The notes under the pieces are model-generated. The model ran no database searches and was not told the origin of the DNA. It was given only the letters and a program-made list of their open reading frames with translations. A stretch of DNA of 64,000 bases, taken from Morganella morganii_D (GTDB lineage: Bacteria; Pseudomonadota; Gammaproteobacteria; Enterobacterales; Enterobacteriaceae). Each line of letters begins with the position of its first letter. Within the stretch, counting starts at the first letter, position 1. A program made the translations under genes and the position numbers. Where the stretch lies: NCBI GenBank assembly GCA_044772875.1, contig CP173058.1, positions 1,240,001 to 1,304,000 of the forward strand, read 5' to 3'. Shown here one piece after another: positions 53,300 to 61,746 of this stretch.

Positions 53300-54445
53300 T
53301 TGAATTATCAGTTGATTACCAGCGATACACACCTTGCCGCCTATTGTGAACAGGTTACAGGCAAACCTTATCTTGCACTGGACACCGAATTTGTCCGGAT
53401 CCGGACTTATTATCCGCATCCCGGTCTGGTTCAGCTTTATGACGGGGAGCATCTCGCACTGGTCGATCCGCTGGGGATCACTGACTGGACACCGCTGAAG
53501 ACATTACTGACTGTTCCGGACATGATCAAATATCTCCATGCAGGCAGTGAGGATATCGAAGTCTTTTTCAACAGCATGGGCTGTGTACCCCGGCCGCTGG
53601 TGGATACTCAGGTGCTGGCCGCGTTTACCGGACATCCGCTCTCCTGCGGTTTTGCCACGCTGGTGGAAACCTACCTCGGCATCACCCTGGATAAAAGTGA
53701 ATCCCGGACTGACTGGCTGGCACGTCCGCTGACAGAAAAACAGTGTGAATATGCCGCTGCGGATGTGTATTACCTGCTGCCGATGGCGGAAAAACTGACA
53801 GAAAAAGTGCGTGCGGCCGGTTATCTGGCGTCCGCGGAAGAAGAATGCGCGATGATGGCGCAGCGCCGTATTTCCCAGACTGACCCGGCGGAAGCCTACC
53901 GTGATTTCAGCGGTGCCGCGCAACTGCGCCCCCAGCAACTGGCCTGCTTACAGAAATTGGCGCAATGGCGGCTGGAACAGGCGCGTCAGCGCGATATGGC
54001 AGTTAACTTTGTGGTGCGTGAAGAACATCTGTGGAAAGTGGCCCGCTATATGCCAACCTCGCTGGGAGAGCTGGACGGACTGGGGCTGACCGGACAGGAA
54101 ATCCGTTGTCACGGCAGACGCCTGCTGGCGTTAACGGAAGAGAGCCGCACATCGGATGAAGCAGGTTATCCGGTACCGGTGGAAAATGTGTCCGATCATC
54201 CTTTATACCGCAAAACCTTTAAGGCGATTAAAACGCGCATTACTGAGCTGAGTGAAGCGGAACAATTCAGTCCGGAACTGCTGGCGTCACGCCGTCAGAT
54301 AAACCAGTATCTGAATAAAGTGTGGGGATTCAGAACATCATCCGAAGAGCCGGAGCTGCTGAGCGGCTGGCGTAAACCCTTGCTGGAAAGTGCGCTGGCA
54401 GAGGTGGTTACCGCTATTGAAGCCGGAGCCGCCGGCGGGAAATAA
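53300..54445 (+). CDS. rnd: Ribonuclease D
   Basis: This 381-residue 3'-5' exoribonuclease trims tRNA 3' ends. It starts with TTG, as in E. coli, where the unusual start limits expression. The DEDD active site begins with Asp28 and Glu30 in LDTEFVRI and continues through the HAGSEDIEVF segment to YAAADVYYLL. Two HRDC domains follow (about 210-370), the first in LRPQQLACLQKLAQWRLEQA. The length is close to E. coli RNase D (375). The fadD-rnd-min order is as in E. coli. Confidence 0.95.
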   Translation: MNYQLITSDTHLAAYCEQVTGKPYLALDTEFVRIRTYYPHPGLVQLYDGEHLALVDPLGITDWTPLKTLLTVPDMIKYLHAGSEDIEVFFNSMGCVPRPLVDTQVLAAFTGHPLSCGFATLVETYLGITLDKSESRTDWLARPLTEKQCEYAAADVYYLLPMAEKLTEKVRAAGYLASAEEECAMMAQRRISQTDPAEAYRDFSGAAQLRPQQLACLQKLAQWRLEQARQRDMAVNFVVREEHLWKVARYMPTSLGELDGLGLTGQEIRCHGRRLLALTEESRTSDEAGYPVPVENVSDHPLYRKTFKAIKTRITELSEAEQFSPELLASRRQINQYLNKVWGFRTSSEEPELLSGWRKPLLESALAEVVTAIEAGAAGGK

Positions 54446-54454
54446 AGGCAAAAA

Positions 54455-54480
54455 AACACGGCGGGGTATACCGCCGTGTT
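54455..54480 (-). terminator. Terminator of minCDE (shared with rnd)
   Basis: A 10-bp stem AACACGGCGG/CCGCCGTGTT encloses a 6-base loop. On the minus strand a T7 tract follows, making it mainly the minE terminator. Confidence 0.82.
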
Positions 54481-54498
54481 ATCAGTCAGTCACGGAAA

Positions 54499-54792
54499 CT
54501 ACTCTTTTTTCGCAGTCTCGTCTTTCTTTGTGCCTTCATCGCCTTCAGGCAGCGTGACGTTCAGTTCAAGAACAGATATATCATCGCCTTTCTGCTCAAA
54601 CTGGACAGACAGCATCTCCGGATCGACCTGAACATACTTACAGATAACGGCCAGTAAATCGCGTTTCAGGTCCGGAAGGTAATTCGGTTCAGATTCACCG
54701 CGGCGACGCTCTGCAACAATGATTTGCAAACGTTCTTTTGCAATATTAGCTGTCGGTTTTTTTCTCGACAGGAAGAAGTCTAACAGCGCCAT
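54499..54792 (-). CDS. minE: Cell division topological specificity factor MinE
   Basis: This 97-residue protein has an N-terminal membrane-targeting and anti-MinCD segment (MALLDFFLSRKKPTANIAKERLQIIVAERRR, about residues 1-31) and a C-terminal topological-specificity domain that drives MinD oscillation. E. coli MinE has 88 residues. Here an extra acidic/basic tail (EGDEGTKKDETAKKE, about 83-97) extends the C-terminus. It begins 3 bases after minD. Confidence 0.96.
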   Translation of the reverse strand: MALLDFFLSRKKPTANIAKERLQIIVAERRRGESEPNYLPDLKRDLLAVICKYVQVDPEMLSVQFEQKGDDISVLELNVTLPEGDEGTKKDETAKKE

Positions 54793-54795
54793 GGT

Positions 54796-55608
54796 TTACC
54801 CCCCGAATAAGCGTTTTAAGAAACCTTTTTTCTCTTCCTCAATGAAACGGAAAGGACGATCCTCACCCAGAATACGGGCAACGGTATCGTCATAAGCCTT
54901 ACCGGCATCAGATTCCTGATCCAGAATAACCGGCTCACCCTGGTTGGATGAACGCAGGACAGACTGATCTTCCGGAATCACACCGATAAGCGGGATGCAC
55001 AGGATTTCCAGCACATCTTCCATACTCAGCATATCACCACGGCTGACGCGGCCCGGATTGTAACGGGTAAGCAGCAGATGCTCTTTAATCGGCTCCTGTC
55101 CTTGTTCCGCACGGCGGGATTTGGATGACAGGATCCCGAGAATACGGTCAGAGTCACGGACAGATGAAACTTCAGGGTTAGTGGTAATGATCGCTTCATC
55201 AGCAAAATAGAGCGCCATCAGTGCGCCGCTCTCAATCCCTGCCGGAGAGTCACAGATGATGAAATCAAATTCCATCTCACCTAACTCATTCAGCACTTTC
55301 TCTACGCCTTCGCGGGTCAGTGCATCTTTATCGCGGGTCTGTGAAGCCGGCAGAATAAATAAATTCTCAGTCCTCTTATCTTTGATAAGTGCCTGATTCA
55401 GTGTGGCATCGCCCTGAATAACGTTCACGAAATCATACACGACACGACGCTCACACCCCATGATTAAGTCAAGGTTACGCAGACCGATATCAAAATCGAT
55501 CACAACGGTTTTCTTTCCTTTCTGGGCAAGGCCGGTCGCTATGGCCGCGCTGGAAGTGGTTTTGCCTACGCCACCTTTACCTGAAGTCACAACTAAAATG
55601 CGTGCCAT
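54796..55608 (-). CDS. minD: Septum site-determining ATPase MinD
   Basis: This 270-residue membrane-associated ATPase recruits MinC to the cell poles. The deviant Walker A motif GKGGVGKTT is at residues 10-18, with switch regions DFDIGLRNLDL and ICDSPAGIESG. The C-terminal amphipathic membrane-targeting helix is EEEKKGFLKRLFGG. The length equals E. coli MinD (270). It lies 22 bases downstream of minC in the minCDE operon. Confidence 0.97.
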   Translation of the reverse strand: MARILVVTSGKGGVGKTTSSAAIATGLAQKGKKTVVIDFDIGLRNLDLIMGCERRVVYDFVNVIQGDATLNQALIKDKRTENLFILPASQTRDKDALTREGVEKVLNELGEMEFDFIICDSPAGIESGALMALYFADEAIITTNPEVSSVRDSDRILGILSSKSRRAEQGQEPIKEHLLLTRYNPGRVSRGDMLSMEDVLEILCIPLIGVIPEDQSVLRSSNQGEPVILDQESDAGKAYDDTVARILGEDRPFRFIEEEKKGFLKRLFGG

Positions 55609-55630
55609 GGAATTATTCCTTGTTAAAGGT

Positions 55631-56347
55631 CTATATTAGATTGTTGATAGTGAGTTCATTATTAACCAGACTGAGTTTGGCTGCTTTCCCGGCAAATTCG
55701 GCCGGGATTTGATCACTCAGCCAATATTGTCCGGCGATAGAAATCAGTTCCGCATGCAGATGGGTGCAGAAAATCCGGCTTTCTGTATCACCTGCCGCGC
55801 CGGCTAACACACGTCCGCGCATCAGCCCGTAAATATGTATATTGCCGTCCGCAATGAGTTCCGCGCCCGCACTGACATTGGCGGTCACGATAAGGTCACT
55901 GTTCGGGGCATAAATGCGCTGACCGGAGCGGACAGGCACATTAATCAGCCGGGTCTTCCGGCAGGGGGAGTCCGCCGCGGCAGGGGAAGACACTGCCGGG
56001 GCTTCAGGTTCCGGTGTATCCGGTTCAGCAGCGCGGGCACTTTTACCCTCGTTGAGCAGCGGAAGTCCGCTGCGGGTTGCTGCCTTGCGCATTTTCTCAT
56101 CCTGACAGCCGCTGATCCCGACAATCCGCAAACCGGCATCGGTCACGGCACGGCAGATCAGTTTCAGGTTTGCGCCGGATGAAATCTGACTGATATTCAG
56201 CACAACAGGGGCATTCCGGAAAAAGGCAGGCGCCTGGCTGACTTTTTCGCGCACAGCCTGTTCAATAATCTGAGGATCCTCATTATTCAGATGAAGAACC
56301 GAAAGTGTGAAGTTACTGCCTTTAAGATCAATTGGCGATGGTGACAT
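55631..56347 (-). CDS. minC: Septum site-determining protein MinC
   Basis: This 238-residue inhibitor of FtsZ assembly has two domains: an N-terminal FtsZ-binding domain (about 1-110, SPIDLKGSNFTLSVLHL) and a C-terminal beta-helix dimerisation and MinD-binding domain (about 140-238, with VRSGQRIYAPNSDLIV and IYGLMRGRVLAGAAGD). The linker (about 105-140) is rich in Ala, Pro and Glu. The length is close to E. coli MinC (231). It is the first gene of the operon and divergent from ycgL. Confidence 0.96.
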   Translation of the reverse strand: MSPSPIDLKGSNFTLSVLHLNNEDPQIIEQAVREKVSQAPAFFRNAPVVLNISQISSGANLKLICRAVTDAGLRIVGISGCQDEKMRKAATRSGLPLLNEGKSARAAEPDTPEPEAPAVSSPAAADSPCRKTRLINVPVRSGQRIYAPNSDLIVTANVSAGAELIADGNIHIYGLMRGRVLAGAAGDTESRIFCTHLHAELISIAGQYWLSDQIPAEFAGKAAKLSLVNNELTINNLI

Positions 56348-56506
56348 CTGTCCGACTCAGTATAATTAGCGGCCCGCTATTCAGCCATATATAAATTGCA
56401 TTGCGGCGACGCAATGCCGGCTAACGATATTATCAAAAACAATAGCATGTTATAGTCAGTGCCATTTACTGGCAAGTCACGATTTGATTTAAACGGGATA
56501 ATTCCA

Positions 56507-56791
56507 ATGTTGTGTGCAATTTACAGAAGTCCGAACCGCGATCAAACCTATTTGTTCATCGAAAAGAAAGATGATTTTTCCCGTGTACCGGAAGAGTTGC
56601 TGAAAAGTTTCGGCAATCCTGTCTTCAGCATGCTGATCAACCTTGCAAACCGCGATAAACTGGCCAATGCGGACATTGAAAAAGTCAGACAGGAACTGAC
56701 TGATGCCGGTTATTATCTGCAGTTCCCGCCACCGGTGGAAGATCTGTTATCAGAATACCGGGATACACTGAATATTCAGGATAAATCCTAA
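56507..56791 (+). CDS. ycgL: YcgL-domain protein
   Basis: The ATG at 56507 (MLCAIYRSPNRDQTYLFIEKK) gives 94 residues, the typical YcgL size. An in-frame ATG at 56459 would add 16 unrelated residues. The family consists of small alpha/beta proteins of unknown function found beside min genes in gammaproteobacteria. Conserved features include the N-terminal Y-rich strand, the FGNPVFSMLI helix start and the C-terminal GYYLQFPPPVEDLL. A transglycosylase gene follows 42 bases later. Confidence 0.9.
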   Translation: MLCAIYRSPNRDQTYLFIEKKDDFSRVPEELLKSFGNPVFSMLINLANRDKLANADIEKVRQELTDAGYYLQFPPPVEDLLSEYRDTLNIQDKS

Positions 56792-56833
56792 TAATAATCC
56801 CTGCGGAATAAACAGAACAGAAAGGATATCGCT

Positions 56834-57928
56834 ATGCGCCTGACATTATTAAGTACCGTGATAATTACGGCATCGCTGACGGCATGCAGTGCATCTCAGA
56901 TACCGGTATCACCGGCAAAATTACTGACCGGAGCACCGGCAGCACAACAGACGGCTGCGGCACATTTGTCCGTGGCGGATTTACAGCGGGAATTTCCGGC
57001 TGACTCACGGACAGCTGAACAATTTCCGGCATATGCTGAACAGCTGAAAGCGATGGCGCGTCAGGAGGGGATTAAAGAATCCACGCTGACCCGTGCTTTT
57101 GAGAATTTTCATTTTATCGAACGTGTTATAACGTCTGATAAAAACCAGCCGGAGAAAAAAGTCACGCTGGATGATTACCTGGCCCGCCGGGTGACCGGGG
57201 GGGCTGTCAGCGCAGCGGTAAAACAGTATGATGCTAATGCGGCTCTGTTATCCGGTATCAGTCAGCATTACGGCGTACCACGGGAATATATTGTCTCCCT
57301 GTGGGGGCTGGAAAGCGGTTTCGGCCGTTATCAGGGTAAAGAAGATGTGATTTCCGCTCTGGCAACGCTGGCCTTTGAAGGCCGCCGTGAAGAGATGTTT
57401 GTCAAACAGTTTATGGCGGCATTACAGATTATCGATCAGGGCCATATCCCGCCGGATCAGCAGCTGAAAGGCTCCTGGGCCGGTGCTATGGGGCAAAACC
57501 AGTTTATGCCGGCCAGCTATCTGACCTATGCGGTGGATGGTGACGGCGACGGTATGGTGGATATCTGGAATAACAAAGCGGATGTGTTTGCTTCCACCGC
57601 GAACTATCTGGCCACAGAAGGCTGGGTAAAAGGGTTGCCGTGGGGATATGAAGTGTCTGTTCCTGCCGGATTTGACCGCAGCATTGAAGGTACAAAGAAA
57701 AACCAGAGCAAAACACCGGCGCAATGGAAAGCGCTGGGTGTGGTGATCCCGGCGCAGGCAAATCTGCCGGAAAACACCCCTATGTGGTTAGTCGTACCGG
57801 AAGATAAGCAGGAACGGGTGTATCTGGTCACGCAGAACTTTATCACCATCATGCACTGGAACCGCTCGTATTTCTTCGCACTCAGTGTTTCACTGATGGC
57901 GGATAATGTCGGGGCGGAAATCCGCTGA
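56834..57928 (+). CDS. Lytic murein transglycosylase, MltB (GH103) family lipoprotein
   Basis: This 364-residue lipoprotein has lipobox LTAC (Cys18) with Ser at +2, suggesting an outer-membrane location. The GH103 catalytic glutamate is Glu160 in SLWGLESGFGRYQG. The family motifs AGAMGQNQFMPASYLTYAVDGDGDG (about residues 217-241) and ITLMHWNRSYFFALSV-like IMHWNRSYFFALSVS at the C-terminus complete the fold. It cleaves the glycan strand to give 1,6-anhydro-MurNAc ends. It is about the size of MltB but lies in the ycgL-ycgM cluster, so it is probably a paralogue of E. coli mltB; I leave the symbol blank. Confidence 0.9.
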   Translation: MRLTLLSTVIITASLTACSASQIPVSPAKLLTGAPAAQQTAAAHLSVADLQREFPADSRTAEQFPAYAEQLKAMARQEGIKESTLTRAFENFHFIERVITSDKNQPEKKVTLDDYLARRVTGGAVSAAVKQYDANAALLSGISQHYGVPREYIVSLWGLESGFGRYQGKEDVISALATLAFEGRREEMFVKQFMAALQIIDQGHIPPDQQLKGSWAGAMGQNQFMPASYLTYAVDGDGDGMVDIWNNKADVFASTANYLATEGWVKGLPWGYEVSVPAGFDRSIEGTKKNQSKTPAQWKALGVVIPAQANLPENTPMWLVVPEDKQERVYLVTQNFITIMHWNRSYFFALSVSLMADNVGAEIR

Positions 57929-57962
57929 TGTCATCAGAATAATAAATTAAAGGGGTAAAACT

Positions 57963-58619
57963 ATGTATCAGCATCGTGACTGGCAGGGCGCTCTCCTGGA
58001 TTTTCCGGTCGGGAAAGTGGTATGTGTGGGGCTGAATTATGCAAAGCATGTTGCGGAGATGAAATCACAGGCATCTGCGGAACCCCTTCTTTTTATTAAA
58101 CCTGAAACGGCACTGTGCGATCTGCGTCAGCCGGTTGCCATTCCGAAAGAGTTCGGTGAAGTACACCATGAAACCGAACTGGCGGTTCTGATCGGCGCGC
58201 CGCTGAAACAGGCTAATGAAGATCGCTGTGCCCGTGCTATCGCAGGGTTTGGTGTCGCGCTGGATTTAACGCTGCGTGATGTGCAGATGAAATTAAAGGC
58301 CGCCGGGCAGCCGTGGGAAAAAAGCAAGGCATTTGACGGTTCTGCACCGGTGTCTGGGTTTATTCCGGTCAATGAATTCCCGGATCCTCAGAATGTCACC
58401 CTGAGCCTGACAGTCAATAATGAATTGCGCCAGCAGGGGAACACCCGCGAAATGCTGACGCCGGTTATACCACTGATAAGCTATATGTCCCGCTATTTCA
58501 CGCTGCGTCCGGGGGATATCATCCTGACCGGTACACCGGAAGGTGTCGGGCCGCTGGTATCGGGCGATATGCTGAAAATCTCAGTAAATGATCACATGCT
58601 GACCACGCGGATTATCTGA
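57963..58619 (+). CDS. ycgM: Fumarylacetoacetate hydrolase-family protein YcgM
   Basis: This 218-residue FAH-family enzyme has metal ligands in the pattern EVHHETELAVLIG (Glu59 and Glu61 region) and DLTLRDVQ (Asp about 92), with the loop PLLFIKPETAL upstream and FTGTPEGVGPL-like ILTGTPEGVGPL downstream. Homologues (FAHD1, YcgM) act as acylpyruvase or oxaloacetate decarboxylase. The substrate here is unproven. The length matches E. coli YcgM (219). It is 34 bases after the transglycosylase gene and 35 before ycgN. Confidence 0.92.
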   Translation: MYQHRDWQGALLDFPVGKVVCVGLNYAKHVAEMKSQASAEPLLFIKPETALCDLRQPVAIPKEFGEVHHETELAVLIGAPLKQANEDRCARAIAGFGVALDLTLRDVQMKLKAAGQPWEKSKAFDGSAPVSGFIPVNEFPDPQNVTLSLTVNNELRQQGNTREMLTPVIPLISYMSRYFTLRPGDIILTGTPEGVGPLVSGDMLKISVNDHMLTTRII

Positions 58620-58654
58620 AACGGGTCAGCCACGAAGTAAAAGGAAAAAAGAAC

Positions 58655-59101
58655 ATGTCTCAACCATTCTGGACGGTGAAAACCCTCGATGAAATGAGTG
58701 ATGAAGAGTGGGAATCACTGTGTGATGGCTGCGGGCAATGCTGTTTGCAGAAACTGATGGACGCAGATACCGATGAAATCTATTTCACCGATGTGGCCTG
58801 CAACCAGCTGGATATTAAAAGCTGCCAGTGTCGTCATTATGAAGATCGTTTCCGTTATGAGCCGGACTGTATCAAACTTACGCGGGAAAACCTGCCGACA
58901 TTTGATGCCTGGCTGCCGCTGACCTGTGCTTACCGCCTGGTAATGGAAGGCAAACCATTATTACCCTGGCACCCGTTAATCAGCGGATCCAAATCTCTGA
59001 TGCATCAGAAAGGCATTACCGTTCGCCATATTGCTGTCACAGAAAGTGTAGTACAGAACTGGGAAGACCATATTCTGAATAAGCCGGAAGGCGGGTTTTA
59101 A
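58655..59101 (+). CDS. ycgN: YcgN-family cysteine-cluster protein
   Basis: This 148-residue protein of the UPF0260 (YkgJ/YcgN) family carries a Cys pattern: CDGCGQCC near residues 24-31, CNQLDIKSCQCRHY (about 49-62), a cysteine in EPDCIKLT and one in LTCAYR, consistent with a zinc or iron-sulfur cluster. The function is unknown. From memory, E. coli YcgN is about 150 residues. It closes the ycgL-mlt-ycgM-ycgN row; an AT-rich accessory stretch begins right after it. Confidence 0.92.
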   Translation: MSQPFWTVKTLDEMSDEEWESLCDGCGQCCLQKLMDADTDEIYFTDVACNQLDIKSCQCRHYEDRFRYEPDCIKLTRENLPTFDAWLPLTCAYRLVMEGKPLLPWHPLISGSKSLMHQKGITVRHIAVTESVVQNWEDHILNKPEGGF

Positions 59102-59266
59102 CTGATTGTTGACAATGCGGGACATGGATGGGGCATTTTGCGCTGATGTGTTCCATCTGTTCCGCAATAATATTTATCATACATTCGAAGCATGGCGTAT
59201 TTTTATTTAAGTTTAGTTTTGATGGATAGGTTATGTATTGTGAATGAGCCATAACGAAATGTAATC

Positions 59267-59410
59267 TCAGTCAGCACCAGCAAACAGAGTAACAAATTTT
59301 TCAGCATCCCACTCTTTAATATCAGAGACCTGGCCGTCGCCGATTTCTATCAGACGTAATTCACCGGCTGTATTTTCAGTAATCAGGGGATTGCGATGAT
59401 TATACAGGTG
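59267..59410 (-). pseudogene. C-terminal remnant of an unidentified protein
   Basis: A 47-codon minus-strand frame without a start ends in TGA at 59267. It reads HLYNHRNPLITENTAGELRL, continues IEIGDGQVSDIKEWDAEKFV and ends in TLFAGAD. Composition and codon use look like genuine protein C-terminus rather than noise, but a stop lies directly upstream. It probably belongs to a gene lost when the neighbouring effector locus was inserted or decayed. I do not recognise the family. The rest of 59102-59499 shows nothing I can name. Confidence 0.4.
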
Positions 59411-59499
59411 TCAGGAATAGATTAATATCTGATAGTGGTACAACTATCAGTATAGTAAGGTAACCTCTGGCACTAATGCGTAATCCGGGCTATAAGTAA

Positions 59500-60087
59500 A
59501 CAATATCCGGAATATATAAATGGAGTTTAGATGGTATTATTACGCAGGAAAATAAAAAGAAAGAAATAAAAGAGCCAATGCTGAGGCAAATAACACCCGG
59601 TGAAATGGCAATGGCCAAAACGATATTCGGTAACTCAATGTTTTATAATGTCTGGGTTCATTGTGATAGCTATCTGCCATTCGGCATGCAGTCAGACAAC
59701 GTGGCAATGGCACCTAATGGGGATATTTATTTCAGAGCATTACTTTACAGGCACGATTTTTCAGAGGATTTCGCTGAATACAAACACCTTTTTATGCATG
59801 AGCTTACTCATGTCTGGCAACATCAGAACGGGATGTGGGTCAGAACAAGAGGGTTATTTAGTAGCCTTGCTGACTACAATTATTCTTTTGATAGTAAGAA
59901 AAAATTAAGTGATTACGGTATGGAATAGCAAGCCAGTATCGTTGCTGATTATTTTATCCTTAAAACGTATGGTGTCGCCGGGCTTATTACTGGTATTCAG
60001 GATGGCTATGTTCGTATTAGTAATCGAATAGATCCCAATACTATAGAGAATATTTACAGGTCAGTGCTGCCAAACTCCATTTTATAG
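59500..60087 (+). pseudogene. Remnant of a VgrG/Rhs-associated HExxH metallopeptidase effector, with an in-frame amber codon
   Basis: The frame is open from 59500 with coding-like sequence (YKWSLDGIITQENKKK) before the first usable ATG at 59578, so the 5' part of a longer gene is missing. From 59578 it encodes ITPGEMAMAKTIFGNSMF, then YLPFGMQSDNVAMAPNGDIY and the zinc motif HELTH (His74, Glu75, His78) in FMHELTHVWQHQNG. An in-frame TAG at 59926 interrupts it; reading on gives QASIVADYFILKTYGVAGLI to a second stop at 60087. I recall this region as the 'Vgr-related' C-terminal effector type of T6SS loci. With TAG read as sense the segment would be 169 residues. Confidence 0.7.
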
Positions 60088-60096
60088 AGACTTAGT

Positions 60097-60519
60097 ATGC
60101 GTAAATTTACTATCATACCCCTGATATTTCTGCTGAGTGCATGCTGGCATGGAAATGATCCCAGACCAAGAATGGTTAATGGTAGTGTGAGCACTAATGC
60201 AGGTAAACTATTTGTTAAAGCGCCGGATGCATCTGATGATGAATATATTTTATATGTAGATGTATTTGATTATAAAGAACAGAAAGACATTGCCTCTCTC
60301 GATTTCAGTGCAAACCCTGTTAAGTTAGATGAAAAAATTTGTTTGCCATCACCTGATATTCAGTATCAGGCAGACGGCAAATATGCGTACAGAGCTTCTA
60401 CGGTTTTACAGAAAAAACAGGCAAAGAAAATTAATCCCCACAGACGAACAATTGTGGCGACGTTTTTTATTAAAGAAGTTGATGGTGATAAACAAGCTGT
60501 TGATGTCTTAAACAGATAA
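60097..60519 (+). CDS. Putative immunity lipoprotein of the adjacent effector
   Basis: This 140-residue lipoprotein has signal residues 1-15 and lipobox LSAC with Cys16; the next residue is Trp, so no inner-membrane retention signal is seen. The mature part is polar and beta-rich (YILYVDVFDYKEQKD). It starts 9 bases after the end of the metallopeptidase remnant, as immunity genes do. Small periplasmic lipoproteins of this kind are common partners of cell-wall or periplasm-targeting T6SS effectors. The immunity role is inferred from position and architecture. Its reading frame is intact although the effector is broken. Confidence 0.65.
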   Translation: MRKFTIIPLIFLLSACWHGNDPRPRMVNGSVSTNAGKLFVKAPDASDDEYILYVDVFDYKEQKDIASLDFSANPVKLDEKICLPSPDIQYQADGKYAYRASTVLQKKQAKKINPHRRTIVATFFIKEVDGDKQAVDVLNR

Positions 60520-60526
60520 TTTCAGC

Positions 60527-60559
60527 AAAACCACCGGACTTAACAAATCCGGTGGTTTT
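60527..60559. terminator. Bidirectional terminator after the immunity lipoprotein
   Basis: AAAACCACCGGA and TCCGGTGGTTTT form a 12-bp stem with a 9-base loop and A/T tracts on both sides. It serves the lipoprotein gene and the converging methyltransferase gene. Confidence 0.85.
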
Positions 60560-60586
60560 CACCTTCACGACATAACTCACTGCTTA

Positions 60587-61360
60587 TTATTTTGTACTGA
60601 CAACGGCAATATACCGCAGGCGATCACGGTTCTGCCGGAAGTGGCGGAACATCTGTAAAAATTGCGGGCGGTTCTCTTTTTTCAGGGCGTTGCGGATGAT
60701 TTTCAGCGTGCCGGAAAGTCTCTCATCGTGCAGCATGCCTTTTGGTGTCATCAGTGTCATCGCACCCTCCGAACTGATCACATCACGGAAACCTGCGTCA
60801 CGGAACAGTGCCAGCCAGTCATCACTCAGCATCGGTTGTGCTTTGACATGAATGGCTGCCTGCATTTCCTGTGTGACACACTCATTCTTACGCCGCGCTG
60901 TCAGCGCAATATCGTGGGTCAGCAGACGACCGCCGGGCTTCAGTACACGGAAATATTCCTGTAACAGGCGGGCTTTGGCTTTGTCCGCATACATGGTCAG
61001 CATGGCTTCATTGATCACCACATCAAAATGATTATCCGCGAATGGCAGTTTTGAGGCATCCGCTTCCTGCACGGTGATAAGGTGGGATAATCCGTTATCG
61101 AGGATATTTTTCCGCGCATTGGCAAGGGCCTGTTTATCCATATCAATGCCGGTAATATGACACTGAAAACGCTGGGCGATTTCAATCGCGGTGGTGCCCA
61201 TATTGCAGGCAATTTCCAGCACCCGGCTGTCGATCTGTAACCCGCTGTGTGTCAGCAGCCATTCTGTGGCGGTGCGGCCCCCCGGGCGCAGGCGTTTTTT
61301 ACCCAGACGCGCCAGAAATTTGTGTCCGGCTTCATGGCCGGTGTGTGCGCTTTCCATCAT
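60587..61360 (-). CDS. Class I SAM-dependent methyltransferase
   Basis: This 257-residue UbiE/Tam-like methyltransferase has motif I VLEIACNMGTTAIEIAQRF (about residues 47-65), acidic motif II GIDMDKQALANA, post-II PFADNHFDVVINEAMLTMY and motif III LKPGGRLLTHD. The substrate is not shown by the sequence. It is the last gene of a row with a cupin and a FecBCD-type transporter; its start codon abuts the cupin stop codon, so translation is coupled. It may modify a metal-chelating small molecule taken up or made by the system, but that is inference. Confidence 0.8.
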   Translation of the reverse strand: MMESAHTGHEAGHKFLARLGKKRLRPGGRTATEWLLTHSGLQIDSRVLEIACNMGTTAIEIAQRFQCHITGIDMDKQALANARKNILDNGLSHLITVQEADASKLPFADNHFDVVINEAMLTMYADKAKARLLQEYFRVLKPGGRLLTHDIALTARRKNECVTQEMQAAIHVKAQPMLSDDWLALFRDAGFRDVISSEGAMTLMTPKGMLHDERLSGTLKIIRNALKKENRPQFLQMFRHFRQNRDRLRYIAVVSTK

Positions 61361-61708
61361 TCAGTCCTGTTTGTTTTCCGGTTCACGCAGCATCACCAGC
61401 AGCATTTTTGCCCGCTCCGGCGCGTCCACAGCATGAGGAATATTGGCCGGCATACGGACAATATCCCCGGGTTTTGCCGTCACCGGTTTTCCGGCGATAG
61501 TCAGGGTCAGTGAGCCTTCGGCAATCATCACAATGGCATCAAACGGGGCGCTGTGTTCAGAGAGCGCCTGGCCTTTATCAAAGGCAAACAGGGTGATATT
61601 GCCGCCGCCGTTTTTGGCGAGAACGCGGCTGGAAATACCTTGTTCGGTGTAGCTGACCAGGTCGGCAATTACTAATGCTTCTGCCGGGGTAATCGTGTTA
61701 TTGCTCAT
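61361..61708 (-). CDS. Single-domain cupin protein
   Basis: This 115-residue single cupin barrel has the first cupin motif degenerate (LSEHSAPFDAIVMIAEGSLTL: one His and an acidic position) and the second motif PGDIVRMPANIPHAVDA with a retained histidine. The mixture suggests a small-molecule-binding or weak metal site rather than a classic dioxygenase. The ORF abuts the methyltransferase gene downstream and is 38 bases after the ATPase gene. Its partner role in the metal-uptake row is unproven. Confidence 0.8.
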   Translation of the reverse strand: MSNNTITPAEALVIADLVSYTEQGISSRVLAKNGGGNITLFAFDKGQALSEHSAPFDAIVMIAEGSLTLTIAGKPVTAKPGDIVRMPANIPHAVDAPERAKMLLVMLREPENKQD

Positions 61709-61746
61709 AATAAATATCCTTATGGTTAATCAGGTAATAAATGGGT

